64,000 bases of DNA from Sclerurus mexicanus. Its lineage: Eukaryota > Chordata > Aves > Passeriformes > Furnariidae. A program made the position numbers and the translations under genes. Below, piece after piece: positions 52,541-64,000 of the stretch. Positions within the stretch are counted from its first letter, which is position 1, and the number at the start of each line of letters is the position of its first letter. Below the pieces are notes generated by a model. That model had not been told where the DNA came from. It saw nothing but the letters and a program-made list of their open reading frames with translations, and did not search any database. Location: positions 1,244,796 through 1,308,795 of the forward strand of contig VWZF01006833.1 of the NCBI GenBank assembly GCA_013396755.1, given 5' to 3'.

Positions 52541-53280
52541 CTGAGGCATAGCAAAACATAATTAGCTTGAATTTAACATTATTTGCCTATTTGCAAATTG
52601 AAGTGCAGGTTACTGGAGTTACTGGAGTAATTGAGACTTTCTGATCCCCTCTCCTGACACACATCAAGAAACTGTAGTTATAGTCACAAGTTAATCCAAG
52701 AGAAACTTTCAGCTTACCCTGCTAGTAGCAGTGTTTTTCTCTCAAGTAGTATTTATCTTTGAAAAATATTTTACAATATACACATCAGAGTTTGTCATCT
52801 GTTGTCTTCTCCTTAACACAGATTTTATATGAGATGCTGGTGTTTGTTCAAATAAATATGTGACAGACTCAGAAAGAAAGCTTGTGTGTAGGAGATATAT
52901 TTTCTCTAAAAATATAAATCCTAGAACAACAATTACAAAAGGAAGACCAGGGAGTTATCTCTGGAGAACTTCATTTTCCTGGTAGTATCTCTCCTGCTGG
53001 ACAATGTGGCTAAATCATAGATGTCTAGTCCTCAGAAGTGTCTTAGCTATGGAAGTATTCCAAGGGGACTTGCACCAGTGAGGCCTACACTTGGAAATCT
53101 GATGCTTTTGTATCCCATTTTGGTTGTGGGAAAACTTCAAGGCATGTCCTATTTCTGTCCAAGCATACTATGATATTTGCATTTTTATGGTCACTAAGAT
53201 ATTTAAAGCAAATGTCATACAGAAAGGCAGAAATGCAAGGATTATAGCAGGCACCAAAATTGAGGAATCAAGCAGTTTAC

Positions 53281-53442
53281 CTTCTGTGTATCCTGTAAAA
53301 GTCATATATCCACATGCAGCGAACACTACACTGATGACAACAGCGAGCGAGACAGACACGTGTGTGACTTGAGACCAGTTCTTTAATGTGGGTTCTTCCA
53401 GAGACCCATATATTAAAAAGCTGTTATGGTTGCAGATGAATG
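53281..53442 (-). CDS. SLC38A11: SLC38A11 internal coding exon (162 nt)
   Basis: Acceptor ATGTTTCAG, donor GTAAAC. It encodes FICNHNSFLIYGSLEEPT, a characteristic SLC38 motif (C-x-HNSF...Y-x-SLEEPT) at the entry to a membrane helix. It continues with LKNWSQVTHVSVSLAVV and then ISVVFAACGYMTFTGYTEG. In the SLC38 family this region lies near the substrate and sodium path, but residue roles cannot be read here. Both ends are split codons that join cleanly with the neighbouring exons. Confidence 0.96.
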
Positions 53443-54272
53443 CTGAAACATACACAACAGTTAAAGCAAATGTATGAATTCATGCATAAATGCACAGAGA
53501 GACACAGAACTGTTTAAATCCACTCATTATTAAATACAAACATTAATCCTGCAATGAGTGGCAAAGAAAAATGGCTTGAACGTATACTTGCTTAGTTGAT
53601 TTGATGAAGGTTTATATTAATCCTGATTCTGATTACATTACCCTTAAATGCCATGCCATTTCCCACCCACTGAACCTCCATTCCATCTTTTCCTCCGCTT
53701 CTTTTGCTCAAGAACCCAACAGGAGATTTGAGATTTTCTTTTTTTTTTTTTCTCCTTAAATCCACAAGCCATTTGCTACTTTCAGACTTCCTATGGCATC
53801 CATTTTAGGCAGCAGCAAGCATTGGGAGGCCCTAGACTATCACAACCTTAACAGAAAATAATATACCAGGTCCTGCGGGCAGGAACAGATTTCACAATGA
53901 GGACTTTTCTGTTAGAGGTTATCTAAGGGAATACAGAACAATCCCAGCCTGCTCAGTTTATCCGTCAGACTAACCCCACTGATGCAGGTGCTTTAAGATG
54001 ACCTGCACAGTCGAGCTGGATTCACGTGCACACCGCTCTTTGCTACACTGGCAGGTGGGTAGTGGATAAGGATAATGTCTTATACCATAACAATGAAATC
54101 CCTATGGATGACTCAATTTCACTTTTTTCTACACCAGCTTAACAGGACTATAAAAGAAAAACCCCATAAAAATTCACTTTCTGGGTCCAAAATATTAAAT
54201 TATTTCTTACAGTTGATTTGAATAGTGAAAAAAAAACCAAACAACCAAAAAACCCCAGAAAAAATTACTTAC

Positions 54273-54343
54273 CAAATGACATCACCCCAATGGCTTGTAC
54301 TGCATTTGATTTTGCAAATATCCATGCATTTTCTGATTTGGGT
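54273..54343 (-). CDS. SLC38A11: SLC38A11 internal coding exon (71 nt)
   Basis: Acceptor GTCTGTTTTAG, donor GTAAGT. It encodes PKSENAWIFAKSNAVQAI and then GVMSF. This corresponds to the mammalian PKTEDAWVFAKPNAIQAVGV segment. The first base completes a valine codon begun in the exon 8.25 kb upstream, and the last base begins the alanine of the next exon. Confidence 0.94.
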
Positions 54344-56005
54344 CTAAAACAGACATTTATTTTAATAGATTATTCTCTTTTCAATTAGCAGTTATTAAAA
54401 ATATTCTTTTAAAATAACATGCTCTAATACAGAACTGCTGCTAGTCAGATCTCCAGAATGCTCTGAAGTAGGTCCCAGTGTTCATCAACAACTTGAAATA
54501 GGAAGATGCCTTTCTCACCTCCCTTGTTTCAACTCAAGTATTTCTGTAAACAGTTTTTACAGTGAAAACAGTAAACAGTCAGCCTGTTTCAGTTTTGTAA
54601 ATAAACTCTTCAAGTCATCACATACCAAGAAATAGCAACAGGGAAGGTAAAAGCTGTTACTGATTCTGACTAAGGTTATCTCAATCCAAAATGTCTTCTG
54701 ACTAATTAGAGGCAATTTCTACCTCTGAATTTGCACATGTAATCCATGCAGTCTAGAGACACCTTTTCATAGGCTACAAATCAAGTGAGGCAGTTTACCT
54801 TTCTTTACACCAGTTTCAACTATTCCTCATAGTAAAGAGATTCTGTCACTTCTCAAAAGACAAAAGAACATATGAGAGTACATGGAGACTTATAACCAGG
54901 CAAGAATATAACATTACCCACATCTCTTCCTCTAAGATATGCCCACAGTTTTGGACCTGTGGTAATTGTAATGCTTACAGGAGGACCATGGAAAACCACA
55001 AACAAACTTTGTTAAAAAACATTTACTGCATGAACTTCATCTCTGAATAAAGAGCCAAACTGAAGAAATGAGGGAGGACACAAAATATCCTTTTCCAGAA
55101 ATACAATTTGCTAAAAACATCAAATGAAATTCACAGACAAAGAAACAAACAGTGCAGAAAAGCTTGCTCTTAAAAGGTGGCTGCTGCTGTGACTGCTCTG
55201 TTTTCATTTAGAGGGAAAGCTGCTGCCACCTCAAGCTTAGCTGCTCTTTTCCTACTGTCCTAGAAAGCAGTATGGCACTCAGGCCACTTCTGTGAAGGTA
55301 ACAATGACAGCTTTCTCTCCCCTTCTCTCTGGTGATAACTAGTTGGTTTGGCAGCTATAATGGCAAATGCTGGGCCAGGTTTCATTGCTTTCAAATGTTT
55401 AAATTCCACGTCCAGCTCCTAAAATTAAAAAGTCGCTGTTCCCTCTTATCTTACTATTTCTTGAGTGCTCAGATAGTCAATACTCCCTTTTCAAATGAAA
55501 AAAACCCAGATTTACAGTATCTAATGCACATTCAGTTCAGACTAGAGCACCTTTTCAGCTCTTAAGCTGTGGCTGTTAAGCCTAACTTTGAGGTGAACAG
55601 AAGCCAAGTTCATTTTTTTTGTCCTCAGACACAGCATATTGTCCTGACTGCTGTAACATACTGCTTCCAGTCTTCAGCAGCTGAATAAGGCCCTCCTAAA
55701 ATATCCTCTGACTTAGCATGCAGGTGTAATAAATACTATGGACAAAATAAAGCTATCTGGCATTTGTCTTGTGAAATAGGACTTCTGATCCTCTATAGCT
55801 GCTGTAGTTCTTCATATAGGCTCCCCTAACTTGATGCCGCTGATTTTAAATCACTATCACTAGAGATGTCTGTGCACAATTAATATCAATAATTTTGAAC
55901 GTATTACTTTTCAGTAAAACATTCAGAATTGACTGGAAAAATATCAATATTTCAAAATAAAAATAGCATATAGAAAACTAACACCACAACTGTTCCATTC
56001 TGTGA

Positions 56006-56019
56006 CCACTAGAGGTCAG
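56006..56019 (+). promoter_or_regulatory. CTCF-like motif in intron
   Basis: CCACTAGAGGTCAG matches 13 of 14 positions of CCASYAGRKGGCRS (T at position 11 instead of G). It points away from the motif at 39.8 kb, so the two are divergent, not the convergent pair typical of one loop. Confidence 0.25.
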
Positions 56020-58953
56020 CTTTGATAGTACACATACAGAATGAACATTTGGGTTATATTATCCTTTGACAGCAGAATTTACCAATTTGCTTTGGCTCTT
56101 TTCTACTAATAATTAACACTTAGATTATTTAATACTTTATAAACCAAAATATTTTCAAATGCACAGAAATAAAGAATCTTTTTTTTTTCTGAAACCCCTT
56201 TAATTTCTGTGAAAATGGTTCATCCTGTGCAACATTATAGCTACATTACGAGCTCCTACAAAAAGGGATTTAAAAAAAGGGAATGCAGAAAGCACGAGAA
56301 TTTAATCTGAAACATTTTGAGTAAAGTGGCCAAATAGTTAATTAAAGCAAATAAAAATAACAGGAGCTAGTTTTCCCCCTGCACAGTGTTAGCTTATGCA
56401 CTAGCAATACGCAACAGACCAAAATACAGCTTTGCTTTAAGGATGAATGGCAAATCAGATTAGGAGTATTATTTTGGGGAAAAATCCAAAAGAACAAAAT
56501 CCTGCTTATTTAGCAGCCTAAGAAGATAAATTCCTTCCATTCTAGTTGCAGAATTGAGGAAGAATTTCAGATCTCTGATTTGAACATTACCAGCAGCTTG
56601 TACGATCTACACTGCATGTTGGTACAGAGGTACTGTTTTCTACAGTAACTCATATACTGCTGCATGTGCTTTGAAAAACATTTTCATACTGTAGGAATAG
56701 AGAGATGACAGAGCGAAAGCACACAGTGAGAAGTTTCATTTCTGAGAGTCAACAGCTGTAGAGCGGTGACCACACCAGTAAGATACCATCCCCAAGTTCA
56801 TTCTGCTAGATAAAGAGATACACAAAGCTCCTGGAAAAGGGTGCAGGTGACATGGAAGTGTCTATATAAAATAAGACTTCATAGTCAGAAAGAGAAAACT
56901 GTGTCAGGGAACATCAGGAGACAGTTATGGAAGGGCCATTCAGTGAACAATCACAAAAAATTACTCACAAGGCAAAGAGCACATAGTGGAAAAATCAAGT
57001 GTCAAGCTAAACATACACACACTGATACAAATACACGGGTCTATGTAGGCAGATGCACACACACTGGAAGAGCCCGTCACAAGAATAAAGCGTAACATTA
57101 CACCTTTCGTTGTGCTTTTTCAATCCTGCTGCCACTGTTCAAGACTGACTTTTTTTTCTTTGTTTTTTTGAGAAGGACCTTTGTTCTGACCAGTTTGACC
57201 TACATTCCTGTTAGTTGTTAGAAGATTTTAACTGCTGCTTATGCAGGAATAGCAAGTAGCAAAAATCCATAAATGACAAAACCAGCCAGCTCTCTGCTCT
57301 CACTCAGTGTTTAAAAACACAGGCTGTGCCTGTAGGTTTTTTCATCCTGGAGAAAGGAGTATCAGTTAGATGAATAAAGGAAAGGTAACAGGAGAAATAC
57401 ATTTTTGATACTAAATTTGTCTGTTGACAGCTGTATTGTCTATCATATATAGTAGAAGCTGTAACACCAAGTAAAACCTGAGATGTAGTGGAACTGTGAG
57501 TCTTGAAACAAAAATAATAAAAGATTGAGGAAAAAGACAGTCCAAGGCAGTTCCCAGACAGGAAAAAGTTTCAGCTGAAACTAAGACAAGACAGACTGAA
57601 GGTAGTGAGGCCTTGGTGCTGAAGAAAGCCTAGAGGTTAGGAAAATATGACTCTACTCAGTCTGCAGCATACATAAGTGAAAGTATAGCATTATAAACAT
57701 TTGAGATTAAAAAAAAAAAAGGTAAATATTCATGTTTATCTACATAAGAACCGGGGGAAGTGAAAAGAACAAATGAATCAGGCAAAGGTTAAGACATTCT
57801 AGCAAGGTAAAAGGAATTTCACATCCAGGTCATGAGTGAGAGCTGGGCAAATTTGTTTGGCATTCTAACATGGCCTATCTTCTACCTGTAAAATTTCAAT
57901 TTAATTCTATTCTAAGGTAAAATACCTTTTGGGTTCTTTCTAAGCTTTAAAAGATACTGAAAAGTTTATAGATGTAGAATATAACTTCAATCAATATAAC
58001 AGAAAGAAAATGAGTACAGCTCACATCAGGCTTAGATTTTATATTCATCAAAGTCATCTTGTGAAAGAACACAGTCAAGGCAAAGTGATTATGTCAGTCC
58101 CACTTAGTTACAGGTGCTTTAATTCTTCTTTCTTCCTTAATGAATCACTTAGCAGTTCTGTAAATATATGGTAGCTTAGTTTTATTTTTTATTTTCATCA
58201 TGCATTAACATTTATCTTTGCTTACTACTGCATTTTTTTTATCTGAAGGAAAGAATCAGCTTTCTACTTTCAAGTGTTTTTCCTGAGCACTTGGTGTTTC
58301 ATCCCTATGATCAGCTGCCAGTTCAGTAATTCTCACATCCTCTTTATGTGTAGCAGATGCTCTTCAAGTTTTTCCTAGAGATTTCTGTATTATGTAGACA
58401 CTTACATCATGACATTCTTTACAAAAGAACACCAAATTAAATTAAAATGATCCATCTGTATAATATAAACATAAAATATTTCTTTTTACAGCAATGAATG
58501 TTAACTTCATGCGTCAAAGCTGAAACTATTTAACACAGTATTAACATACTGTACATTTACAGTTTGAGATAATTCTAACCTATTGCTTTTGATCACAGCA
58601 GGTAAATACCCAGCCATAAGCAGGTGGAATAAAGATCAGATCATCAAAACATAATCTTATCCAACATCTTAAAATACTGAAAGTAAACTCTGAGTAATAC
58701 AGAACTCTGGATTTTTTCTGTAGGTTCATTATGTCACTCAGGCAACAATAATTAGATGGATGATAGTAATCAAAAGCAAAACTGAAAAAAAAGTACCTCA
58801 GTGTCATATTTGTTATAAAAGGAAATACGTTAAATCAAGTAATCCTGCATCATACATACAGGGTTTTTTTTGTTTTTTTTTGTCCTGAGAACTAACATGG
58901 TAGTAAGAGTCCTATAAAGTCCCTGGACAAACTGCTCCATTCCTAAAGCAAAT

Positions 58954-58991
58954 NNNNNNNNNNNNNNNNNNNNNNNNNNNNNNNNNNNNNN
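58954..58991. other. Assembly gap (38 N) beside a G-rich tract
   Basis: The N run is immediately followed by C, G7, T, a long G run, then TTAGCGGGGAAGCG (to about 59027). Poly-G next to a gap suggests a sequencing-chemistry failure, so part of the G run may itself be artefactual. Confidence 0.9.
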
Positions 58992-59610
58992 CGGGGGGGT
59001 GGGGGGGGGGGGGGGTTAGCGGGGAAGCGTTAACATTCCAAATACTTGTAATTCCCGTTTTCAGCCTACAGTTTCAAGCACAATGAATCCTTAAAAATAA
59101 TACTAATGTCATTATTTCACTAATGGTCTAACATGTTGCAGGAAGTTTCAGATTACTGAAGAAAATATTCTTTGCTGCTCAAATAATACATTTAATTTTC
59201 AACTAGAGAATGGATTGCATTAAGCAAAAAAAGTTTTATAATCCCCAGATAATCTTCTTGTACCTCTCAAAGGGAAGCAGTCTTCACTCTGAAAAATCTC
59301 AAGGTAAATGGAAACTGATTACTACTCAGAGAGTAATTACCAAAGTGAGAAGATATCCAGATGGGCTTCCAGTGGAACCTGACCTGAGTCCAGTATTTTT
59401 TAATCTATTCAGCAGGAACTTGAATAATAAAAAGCAAGAAGTGCCCTTAACAGAAAACATAAATATGCCATTAACACAAGCATACTAGAGAATAAGATGA
59501 AAAAAAAAAGATACACATCTTAGGAAATGGAAAAATCATCTGATAAAGCAGCATCAATTCTTTCATGACAAATTCTACAGTTGTGCAGGGGGAAAAAAGG
59601 CTTCACAAAA

Positions 59611-60257
59611 ACAGAGTGGGGGGAAAACTAAAAACAACAACAAAAAAAACCCTAATTTTATAAGAACAGAATAAAAGGAAGGAAAATTCACCAGCTCACA
59701 GTTCTGAAGAGAAGGACTTGGTACTTCTACTAGCCTGGAAAGTCAAGGCATGTCCTCAGTGTCCAAAGAGAAGTATGGCAACCCCCAAGGGATGCAGCTG
59801 AAAGGGACCTTAAGACATTTTGCATTTAAGATACATCTGTTTTTCTTCTCTGCTTCTCAGAGGGAATACCACACACAGGTCAGGCACCACCACCTCACTT
59901 TAACTTGCAGAAAAATTAAGGCAGCCATTGAGCACGATCAGAAGCACAGGAAATGACAAGAGAAACAGTGAAGGAACTGTGTTTGTTTAGTCTATAGAAA
60001 GGATCCCGAAAGGGGGACAAGTTACAGGTGGTTTTCAAGAATTTGGAAAAGAATGAGCAGTTTGCTGTCCATACCCACTGTGGTTAGGATAAGAAGCAAC
60101 CCATATGAAATAGAATAAGAGACATGCAATACACATTTATACACATTCCTAAGAACTGGAATGGGAAACCAAGGAATTACCAGGAGCAAACCACTTGTCA
60201 TCAATGGCAGGCACATCATCAGTTCAGCCATGTAACAATTGTAGGGATTAAATATTC
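59611..60257. repeat. Left copy of a 646/647-bp direct duplication
   Basis: It begins ACAGAGTGGGGGGAAAAC and ends GGATTAAATATTC, followed by a single N at 60258. It then repeats at 60259-60904. Differences seen are one A-run length (A8 against A7) and T at 60140 against C at 60787. As at 24-28 kb, the right flank (TTGGCCCAATCG) exists only after the second copy. Confidence 0.95.
59971..60215 (+). mobile_element. Old CR1-type LINE fragment
   Basis: AAGGAACTGTGTTTGTTTAG, then TCTATAGAAAGGATCC, a GGGGGACAAGTTACAGGTGG block, then CAGTTTGCTGTCCATACCCA and GGTTAGGATAAGAAGCAACC. Next come CTGGAATGGGAAACCAAGGA and a CATCAATGGCAGG string. The order follows the 3' half of older CR1 elements (tttagtctagagaaaa...ggggacctgatcac...ccatgtccactg...aggacaagaagcaat...ctggaatagg). 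It is degenerate and non-coding. Confidence 0.6.
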
Positions 60258-60258
60258 N

Positions 60259-60904
60259 ACAGAGTGGGGGGAAAACTAAAAACAACAACAAAAAAACCCT
60301 AATTTTATAAGAACAGAATAAAAGGAAGGAAAATTCACCAGCTCACAGTTCTGAAGAGAAGGACTTGGTACTTCTACTAGCCTGGAAAGTCAAGGCATGT
60401 CCTCAGTGTCCAAAGAGAAGTATGGCAACCCCCAAGGGATGCAGCTGAAAGGGACCTTAAGACATTTTGCATTTAAGATACATCTGTTTTTCTTCTCTGC
60501 TTCTCAGAGGGAATACCACACACAGGTCAGGCACCACCACCTCACTTTAACTTGCAGAAAAATTAAGGCAGCCATTGAGCACGATCAGAAGCACAGGAAA
60601 TGACAAGAGAAACAGTGAAGGAACTGTGTTTGTTTAGTCTATAGAAAGGATCCCGAAAGGGGGACAAGTTACAGGTGGTTTTCAAGAATTTGGAAAAGAA
60701 TGAGCAGTTTGCTGTCCATACCCACTGTGGTTAGGATAAGAAGCAACCCATATGAAATAGAATAAGAGACATGCAATACACATTTACACACATTCCTAAG
60801 AACTGGAATGGGAAACCAAGGAATTACCAGGAGCAAACCACTTGTCATCAATGGCAGGCACATCATCAGTTCAGCCATGTAACAATTGTAGGGATTAAAT
60901 ATTC
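60259..60904. repeat. Right copy of the 646/647-bp direct duplication
   Basis: Near-identical to 59611-60257, starting directly after a single N. It carries a second copy of the old CR1 fragment (about 60618-60862). The long minus-strand frame across it (60669-61016) is antisense to the CR1 relic and is not a gene. Confidence 0.95.
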
Positions 60905-62593
60905 TTGGCCCAATCGAGCCTTCATCTAGGATTGCACAAATTCTTTTCTTATATGACAGATATGAGGATTGTGTTTTCATAATCATGATTTTTAAAAATC
61001 TTTCTGGAAACTCCAATTTATACTTTATTTTAAAAAGGATTTACAGTAAATGTGTTAATCCACGTGTTTAATTAGTAATATGATGGGACCCATAGTAAAA
61101 TATAACAGTGTTCTTTATTCTCATTGCAAAAAAGAAGAGATGTATACCAGTATACCACTAACAAAATAATAGAAGAGAGTTTTAATAGTTAAAGTATATG
61201 TCTATATCTAGCTGTAAAATAAAAAGAGTAAAAATAATAAAAGTAGACATTAACAGAATGTTTGCAAGGAAAAAATTCTTACTAACATGTTACCAATTTG
61301 CTAGATGCATTTTTGAAAACAAGAAGTGTAAAGGCAAAAATGGAAGTCTCTAAAGAATTAAAAAGTAAAACTTCAAGAATCACTCTAAACCCCACATTAC
61401 TTGCTGTAAGAAAAAATAAAACCATGCATTCCATAATTTTTAGTGCATCACAAATACGGAGAAGAAACATTACCATAGGAACAAGGTCATCAGTAACTCA
61501 TATATATATAGCTTCTTCCTTTTTTGACAGGAGATTTTGAGATTAACCTTTCAAATACCCCTTTAAAACACACAGTATGAAAAACATGCTGCTCCAGAAA
61601 GATGGTGGGGAGGGAAGTCCCACACTGTTCTGAGTGTGTCATTTTGTGGATGATAGACAACATCATCTGCTACAACTTTAGAAACTGCTATTCCAGGCAT
61701 CTTCCCAGCATTAAACCCGAACACCCTGCAATTAACCCACGTATCACAGCAGTAAAACAAATGAACAATTATGCATAACACTGCTGAAACAATCCTGGTG
61801 GAAGAATCCACTTCTTACAGACACATAAAACATACCACATAAACCCATTCCAATAAATAAAACAGCACATTCAGAAATAGAATTTTTCATCTTTGTTAAT
61901 AATCTTCACATTTAAAGGATGACGAAGAAGGCAGCTCTTCCAGGCCATTAAAGAAGTACAGATTCATAATGTTTTCTTGCAATATAATTATAAAAATATT
62001 GTAACAACATATTCTTGTGTGTTCTAAGTTGTCTAGAACATTCTAACGTCCAATGTTAAATACTACTTTTAGAGTATGAGTGCTGGAAAAGTTTTGCATG
62101 CTTATATTATTGTTCTCTCAAATGACATATTTTTTATTATTGTGTTCCCTTTTTAAAATTTTCATTACTTGTATTTGATTTTTATTATGAAATTATTATA
62201 TTAACAGAAAAAGAAACATTCTCCAGATACTAGCTATTTTCAGATTGTAAATATAGGCCATCTGACAAATGGAGAAAATAAAAACAATTCTCAAATGACA
62301 GACAACCTCACATGCCCATTCAGGACACACCTGCTGTTAGTCATATCATCCACAATTTCCAGTTAATCTGTAAGAGTTTTGAGACTTTTCTAAACTTGCT
62401 TACATGCAACAGAAGGGAAAAAAAGGATAAAGTATATTTAGCTGTTCATTTTGTATTACTATTGATACAGATTTTTCAATTATGTGTCTGTCCCAAAATA
62501 GACATATTCCAAAATTATGCAGGTATATGCAAGAGTGAAATAACAGATTCTGTCATCAAAAATTCACTTTGTGGCAAGTGTAAGAATACTCAC

Positions 62594-62673
62594 ACTTGTG
62601 GACTGAAGGTTACCGTTCTCACCATCACAATTGTCAGGATGACAATGGTTAAAATCAGAGAAATAAGAGATAT
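62594..62673 (-). CDS. SLC38A11: SLC38A11 internal coding exon (80 nt)
   Basis: Acceptor CCTTTACAG, donor GTGAGT. It encodes a membrane helix, ISLISLILTIVILTIVMV, and then RTVTFSPQ, with two bases of a split valine codon at the end. It aligns with the mammalian VSLISTGLTTLILGIVMARA segment directly after the LGK motif. The helix is more isoleucine-rich than in human. Confidence 0.93.
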
Positions 62674-62837
62674 CTGTAAAGGTAAAAATATTACTTCAGT
62701 CAGCAAGCTGCTGAAAGGTTGTTCTTTTAGCAGCATAATGCATTTGTTAATTATTTACATTGAGTTATGACTGGCACTTATATTCTAATGGCACACACAA
62801 AAAAATAAACCAAAAATCAACTGCTGTTATGATTTAC
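62674..62837 (-). other. SLC38A11: SLC38A11 short intron (164 bp)
   Basis: Donor GTAAAT, acceptor TTTACAG. It is the smallest intron seen in the gene here. Confidence 0.9.
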
Positions 62838-62944
62838 CTTTCCCAATTTTGCTATGTCTTGATATAAAGATATAGGTAAGGTAAAGATGATGGTGGTGAG
62901 AAGAATTATGAAGTGACGGTCAGTAAGCACATTATCCAGCCCAA
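62838..62944 (-). CDS. SLC38A11: SLC38A11 internal coding exon (107 nt), first in window
   Basis: Acceptor TTTTTTGCTTTAG, donor GTAAAT. Two leading bases finish a codon from an exon outside the window; then 35 codons encode GLDNVLTDRHFIILLTTI, IFTLPISLYQDI and AKLGK. The RHFII helix and the TLPxSLYxxIAKLGK signature identify SLC38A11. By comparison with human this begins near residue 140-150, so roughly the first 140 residues (the N-terminal helices) are missing past the right edge. The gene encodes a plasma-membrane-type amino acid transporter of the AAAP family whose substrates are poorly characterised. Confidence 0.95.
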
Positions 62945-64000
62945 CTAAAGCAAAAAAGAAAATAATTTATTTCTTTAATAGACTGACTTGAGGAACAGAT
63001 TAATCACATTTGAAAGTTTAGGAGTAACAAACTGTCGGTGATCAAGCTTTTATCCCATTTACTCAACCTAAGTAACACTGAAAACTAGGCATTAACTAAC
63101 TTTTAGGAAGCCATGCACAGCATGTGCATACTCATGAAAATTCTGCAAATTCAAACCAAATGCATAACTTATGGGATACGTTAAACCTAAATTGGAAAGT
63201 CTGGCATTCCTATACATAGATTAGTATTAATGTCTTTCATCATGTCTGGGTCAATGTCAGGAGACTGCAAGTAAAACATTCCACTACTTCTTTCTGCCAT
63301 TTACTCTGGAGGAGTTTTTGATACCGTGGGTTGACATCAACTGCTGTGCTGTTGAAGATAGGTCAATTCTTAAAGAACAATCCTAAAATAAGTTAATTTT
63401 GAGGTTTCTTTTGAATACCTTCATTCTTGCTATCAGCTGACTTCCACTGGCAAAAGAGATTACCATGTGAAGGCAACGATATTGTTATAATATTCCATGC
63501 AATCAGTGGGATTTATTTGTATAACTGGTGGGTTTTTTCAAGACAATGACATCTTAACATAAAACATATCTCAGTTTCAGTCAGGCTACCATAAATCACA
63601 GGCTTGAATGAACACTTGCTGAATAATTATGGCTGAAAAGTGATTGGCAATTGACATGGAAAAATCTGTGTTGTGTTCCCTCTTTTCTTTGGGAGATTAT
63701 AAGGCCTTCCCATCTACTTCCAGATATTCTGGCAGATATTCTACCAGACAGGTAAAAAGATTTGCCATGCTGGAGGTTCCTCCTATTACAGAAGTCCCAT
63801 TGTAAATAAATTATTAGATATTCACTGTCACTATCAATTTGATCAGGTATTCACAGAACAACAGAGTGTGACAGTTAAAACTACATCCACACCTTGCAGG
63901 CTTCATATGCTGAAAATTACAGTCCTCCTGTGGAAATAGTTCATACAAATATTAATTTCCACTTCATTGCAGACATGTTCTTTTTTTAGTTTAATTTCCC
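62945..64000 (-). other. SLC38A11: SLC38A11 upstream intron, cut by window edge
   Basis: I searched the minus strand for the preceding exon (the segment equivalent to the mammalian ISYNIIAGD region) and did not find it up to 64000. The sequence is AT-rich and without recognised repeats. Confidence 0.7.

Larger units (their letters stand above)
54344..62593 (-). other. SLC38A11: SLC38A11 large intron (8,250 bp as assembled)
   Basis: Donor GTGAGT and acceptor TTTTAG. It contains a 38-N gap next to a long G run (58.95-59.02 kb), a 646/647-bp probable false duplication (59.6-60.9 kb), an old CR1 body and a CTCF-like motif at 56.0 kb. The true intron is probably about 650 bp shorter. No further SLC38A11 exon is needed here: the two flanking exons join in frame. 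Confidence 0.85.

Noticed and set aside
60669..61016. 115-codon minus frame with membrane-like sequence (also 60022-60291)
   Set aside because: It is antisense to an old CR1 fragment, lies inside a duplicated block and is not in an SLC38A11 exon. The hydrophobicity comes from the AT-rich antisense composition.
61563..61811. 82-codon minus frame inside the large intron
   Set aside because: The SLC38A11 exons on both sides already join in phase, and the peptide has no SLC38 character or clear splice borders.
62312..62770. 152-codon plus frame, among the longer frames in the right part
   Set aside because: It is the shadow of the SLC38A11 exon at 62594-62673 and flanking intron on the opposite strand; it has no plus-strand splice or promoter support.

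Overview
This is vertebrate nuclear DNA, almost certainly from a bird. It is AT-rich, and its recognisable interspersed repeats are chicken-repeat-1 (CR1) LINE tails with avian-style 3' ends (about 4.2, 7.1, 24.0 and 60.0 kb). It has spliced exons with canonical GT-AG borders and no operons. No Alu, L1, tRNA, rRNA, CRISPR or prokaryotic signal was seen. Most open frames in the window are chance frames of 60-120 codons; the one real protein-coding gene appears as short minus-strand exons.

Layout. (1) 1 to about 19.97 kb: non-coding, AT-rich, with short CR1 fragments and small tandem repeats; inferred to be the first intron of COBLL1 on the minus strand. (2) About 19.95-20.9 kb: a strong CpG island with a 74-N gap, inferred to be the COBLL1 promoter and non-coding first exon. 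The gene name rests on the human gene order COBLL1-SLC38A11-SCN3A (all one strand), not on a protein match here. (3) 20.9-47.3 kb: intergenic. It holds a candidate conserved non-coding element (22.8-23.05 kb), a 2,161-bp near-perfect direct duplication joined by a single N (probably an assembly artefact), ancient repeat relics and a possible CTCF motif. (4) 47.3-64.0 kb: the 3' part of SLC38A11 on the minus strand. Seven coding exons (911 nt: a 2-nt partial codon, 302 codons and a stop) keep one reading frame through six GT-AG junctions. The N-terminal exons lie beyond the right edge. A second single-N duplication (646/647 bp) and a 38-N gap sit in its 8.25-kb intron.

SLC38A11 encodes a predicted sodium-coupled neutral amino acid transporter of the AAAP/SLC38 family. 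COBLL1 would be its downstream same-strand neighbour; nothing in the sequence indicates that the two genes act together.

I found no convincing new biological system. The most useful points are two probable false duplications, a well-formed but unassigned minus-strand terminal exon 3' of SLC38A11 (47,313-47,441), and a candidate regulatory element at 22.8-23.05 kb.
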